Shown piece after piece: positions 12,762 to 13,376 of a stretch of DNA of 13,376 nucleotides. Origin of the DNA: JBDIAR01 sp039812545. GTDB lineage: Bacteria; Actinomycetota; Actinomycetes; Actinomycetales; Dermatophilaceae. Below the pieces are notes generated by a model that did no database searches, had not been told where the DNA came from, and saw nothing but the letters and a program-made list of their open reading frames with translations. Positions within the stretch are counted from its first letter, which is position 1; each line of letters starts with the position of its first letter. The stretch spans positions 1 through 13,376 of the forward strand of contig JBDIAR010000096.1 of the NCBI GenBank assembly GCA_039812545.1. The letters run 5' to 3'. The translations under genes and the position numbers were made by a program.

Positions 12762-13376
12762 AGCGGGGCAGGTGGGTGGGGACGGACCGTCGGGGTCCGT
12801 GCCGCGGGGCGGTCAGGCCACCGAGTTCGGCGAGTCGTTGGACCCGATAACGATGCCCGGCATACGGGGCAAGGACCTCGGCAAGGGCGCCGTCGTCCAG
12901 GCGGCGCCCGACGAGCGCCCAGCCCAGGTTCTTGGCCAGGTGGTAGTCGCCGAAACTCGGCGAGTTCGGATCGCCCAGGGCCCGCTGCGCCACCTCCGCG
13001 GCCGTCCACACCCCGATGCCGGGGACCGCGCACAACCTGGCCGACGCGCTCTGATGGGTCAGCGTCGCGCACTCCTCCAGTCGCCCGGCCACCCGCATCG
13101 CCCGCATCACGGTGTCGGAGCGCGCGGCGTCGACCCCCGCTCGCAGCCACTCCCAACTGGGGATGGCCGCCCACGCCCGCGCGGTCGGCGGCACGGTGAG
13201 GCCGGCCGGGACCGGGCCCGGCGCGGGACTGCCGAAGCGTCGCGCGAGGCGCCGGTATCCGGCGAATGCCTCTGCGCCCGTGACCTTCTGGGCGATCACG
13301 GTCGGGACGAGGATGTCGACGACGCACCGCGACCGCGGCACCCGCCAGCCCGGGAAGGCGCGCTTCAGCCGGGCCA
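12760..13376 (-). CDS. DNA-3-methyladenine glycosylase 2 family protein (AlkA-like HhH-GPD), N-terminus cut by window edge
   Basis: Base-excision repair glycosylase that removes alkylated purines such as 3-methyladenine. The visible 205 codons open with ARLKRAFPGWRVPRSRCVVDILVP and run to a normal TGA; the frame stays open to the window edge, so the true start lies beyond 13376 and the GTG at 13341 is internal. Landmarks are LVPTVIAQKVTGAEAFAGYR, IPSWEWLRAGVD, and the helix-hairpin-helix LCAVPGIGVWTAAEVAQRA. FGDYHLAKNLGWAL follows and carries the catalytic aspartate (D of GDY). The C-terminus HRYRVQRLAELGG is typical of actinobacterial members. It is on the same strand as pulA, about 207 bp upstream of it, separated by a terminator-like hairpin and the structured leader, so co-transcription is unlikely or attenuated. 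Confidence 0.9.
   Translation of the reverse strand, partial: ARLKRAFPGWRVPRSRCVVDILVPTVIAQKVTGAEAFAGYRRLARRFGSPAPGPVPAGLTVPPTARAWAAIPSWEWLRAGVDAARSDTVMRAMRVAGRLEECATLTHQSASARLCAVPGIGVWTAAEVAQRALGDPNSPSFGDYHLAKNLGWALVGRRLDDGALAEVLAPYAGHRYRVQRLAELGGLTAPRHGPRRSVPTHLPR

Overview
The window is high-GC DNA with actinobacterial gene content. This rests on a release factor 2 of the frameshift-free actinobacterial type, a DUF445 membrane protein, an actinobacterial tad (Flp pilus) cluster, a cytoplasmic pullulanase-type debranching enzyme and a cysteine-codon leader peptide. A Micrococcales member (for example Intrasporangiaceae or Dermatophilaceae) is a guess only. No rRNA, tRNA, transposase, phage gene or CRISPR array was seen.

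Layout. 1-1049 (-): prfB, cut by the left edge. 1102-1596 (-): a rhodanese-fold protein lacking the catalytic cysteine. It is preceded at 1654-1710 by a short ORF with a Cys-Arg-Cys-Cys run and by complementary segments typical of ribosome-stalling attenuation. 1902-2714 (+): SAM-dependent methyltransferase, divergent from the rhodanese. 2814-3245 (-): small Nudix hydrolase, bracketed by two copies of a ~45-bp palindromic element. 3419-4681 (+): DUF445 membrane protein. 4756-9497 (-): a seven-gene tad cluster. In transcription order it is the cpaF/tadA ATPase, tadB, tadC, a 70-aa pilin-like protein, two TadE-type pseudopilins and a TadG-like protein. Most junctions overlap by 4 nt, so the genes are probably translated together to build an envelope pilus or secretion apparatus. 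9498-9873: non-coding, with a duplicated 36-bp palindrome-bearing repeat. 9874-12552 (-): pullulanase-type alpha-1,6-glucosidase with a heavily structured leader. 12760-13376 (-): AlkA-like DNA glycosylase, cut by the right edge.

The genes do not form one pathway: only the tad genes are clearly a functional unit, and the rest are housekeeping or accessory singletons. The two most interesting signals are below the gene level. One is an unannotated cysteine-type leader peptide with matching RNA pairing upstream of the rhodanese. The other is a strong excess of the 8-mer CGGCATAC/GTATGCCG across the window, on both strands and in all six codon phases, which points to a DNA-level function rather than codon choice.
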